Source: an uncultured Candidatus Melainabacteria bacterium
GTDB lineage: Bacteria > Cyanobacteriota > Vampirovibrionia > Gastranaerophilales > Gastranaerophilaceae
Reading direction: 5' to 3'
DNA: 17,588 bases
Assembly (NCBI GenBank): GCA_934773085.1
Contig: CAKVMU010000008.1
Location: 1 to 17,588, forward strand
The notes under the pieces: generated by a model
Database searches by the model: none
What the model was told of the DNA's origin: nothing
What the model saw: the letters and a program-made list of their open reading frames with translations, nothing else
In this document: piece by piece, positions 16,847 through 17,588 of the stretch
How the letters are laid out: every line of letters begins with the position of its first letter
How positions within the stretch are numbered: the stretch's first letter is position 1
Position numbers and translations under genes: made by a program

Positions 16847-17455
16847 ATGATTATTAAAACATATATTGAACCACCTATTGATAATAATAATTACTTAATA
16901 ATTGACGAACAATCAAAAGAGGCAGCTCTGATTGATTGTTCGTCTGTTAATGATGAATTAAAACGTGATTTGGCTGAGCACGATGCGACTCTCAAATACA
17001 TTCTGCTTACGCATGGTCATTTCGACCATATTGCGGGAATACGCCCAAATCCAAACGTAAAAATTGTTATGAACAAAGAAGACTTAGGTTGGCTTAACAA
17101 AGCAAACCAATACCTTCCGATGTTTGGAATCCCAGAAATATCCATTCCAAAAGTTGATATTTTTGTAAACGACGGCGATATTATAAAACTCGGAAATCTT
17201 GAGATAAAAGTCATCTCAACTCCCGGACACACCCAAGGCGGAGTCTGTTACCTTGTTGACGGAAAACTCTTCAGCGGGGATACAATATTCAGAGAATCTG
17301 TAGGACGCTGCGACCTCGAAGGCGGAGATTTTGACCAAATTGTAGACAGTATTGAAAACAAAATTTTCACCCTGCCACCCCAAACTCTGATTTATCCGGG
17401 ACACGGCAGAATGACCTCAGTCGAATGGGAAAAAGAACATAACAGATTTATGTAA
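16847..17455 (+). CDS. Metallo-beta-lactamase-fold hydrolase (glyoxalase II-like)
   Basis: A 202-residue protein of the small glyoxalase II-like branch. The metal-binding motif THGHFDHIAG gives His56, His58, Asp60 and His61. STPGHTQGG gives the next His, FSGDTIF the bridging Asp, and IYPGHGR the last His, so both metal sites look complete. Family members hydrolyse thioesters such as S-lactoylglutathione or related metabolites; the length and absence of the C-terminal helical domain of true glyoxalase II leave the substrate open. No signal peptide is seen, so it is probably cytoplasmic. It begins nine bases after the GT5-like gene with no clear Shine-Dalgarno (only AGG far upstream), so translation may be coupled to that gene. 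No terminator hairpin is evident after it. Confidence 0.9.
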   Translation: MIIKTYIEPPIDNNNYLIIDEQSKEAALIDCSSVNDELKRDLAEHDATLKYILLTHGHFDHIAGIRPNPNVKIVMNKEDLGWLNKANQYLPMFGIPEISIPKVDIFVNDGDIIKLGNLEIKVISTPGHTQGGVCYLVDGKLFSGDTIFRESVGRCDLEGGDFDQIVDSIENKIFTLPPQTLIYPGHGRMTSVEWEKEHNRFM

Positions 17456-17472
17456 GCTACCGTTTTACAATC

Positions 17473-17588
17473 CTAGATTTCCCAGACATTGCTACCAACT
17501 GTATAAAACCCGTCAGTTTTAGAATAGCCAATTGATATGTTCAAATCAGGAGTCGAGTTCCAACCTTTTTGTGCGACTCTTTCAACTA
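17473..17588 (-). CDS. C-terminal end of an unidentified protein (5' end outside window)
   Basis: An open frame runs from the right edge to a TAG at 17475-17473 and encodes the last ~38 residues of a protein. It contains VERVAQKGWNSTPDLNISIG and ends SNVWEI. The composition is protein-like and it occupies the whole end of the window, convergent with the hydrolase gene 17 bases away. The segment LNISIGYS resembles the strand near the end of GGDEF domains, but this is too little to assign a family. Confidence 0.5.
   Translation of the reverse strand, partial: VERVAQKGWNSTPDLNISIGYSKTDGFYTVGSNVWEI

Overview
The window reads as a piece of an AT-rich bacterial chromosome from a fermentative anaerobe. 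No tRNA, rRNA, CRISPR array, transposase or phage gene was recognised. The mix of genes suggests a gut member of the non-photosynthetic Cyanobacteriota (Vampirovibrionia/Gastranaerophilales type): pyruvate formate-lyase fermentation, a short archaeal/Thermotoga-type S-adenosylhomocysteine hydrolase, long membrane-anchored GT5 glycogen/starch synthase-like proteins, and several proteins with polar N-terminal tails ending in an '[hydrophobic]-[S/N]-F-[K/R]' motif. The taxonomic placement is inference from gene character, not from a marker gene.

Layout. 1-258 is the 3' end of uvrC (+). 321-731 (-) is a small SprA-related putative metalloprotease, convergent with uvrC. 968-3452 (+) holds a pyruvate formate-lyase split into two genes: a 693-residue body with the Cys-Cys active site, then, after a 148-base spacer rich in inverted repeats, an 84-residue protein carrying the glycyl-radical loop. 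A strong bidirectional terminator separates it from a convergent subtilase-like gene (3566-5026, -). The PFL-activating radical-SAM enzyme pflA (5222-5962, +) diverges from the subtilase and ends at another bidirectional terminator.

6024-10884 is all on the minus strand. In transcription order it contains a GNAT acetyltransferase overlapping a 90-residue tail-anchored protein by one base (TAATG), then glmS overlapping an uncatalogued 54-residue ORF by one base (TAATG), ahcY two bases later, and a 174-residue protein of unknown function. 10983-13871 (-) and 14153-16837 (+) are two large, divergent GT5 glycogen/starch synthase-like proteins. One has a membrane segment and coiled coil at its N-terminus, the other has a C-terminal membrane anchor. 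A metallo-beta-lactamase-fold hydrolase follows the second (16847-17455, +). The right edge holds the 3' end of an unidentified minus-strand gene.

How the genes fit together. The two PFL halves and PflA form one anaerobic pyruvate-to-acetyl-CoA plus formate module, with the radical-bearing, oxygen-sensitive part encoded as a separate small protein. GlmS (amino-sugar supply) and AhcY (methyl cycle) share a tightly packed operon with a small unknown protein. The GT5 pair suggests alpha-glucan synthesis or a derived glycosyl transfer at a membrane. The most notable points are the genetically split PFL and the recurrent N-terminal SFK/NFR-type motif in otherwise unrelated proteins.
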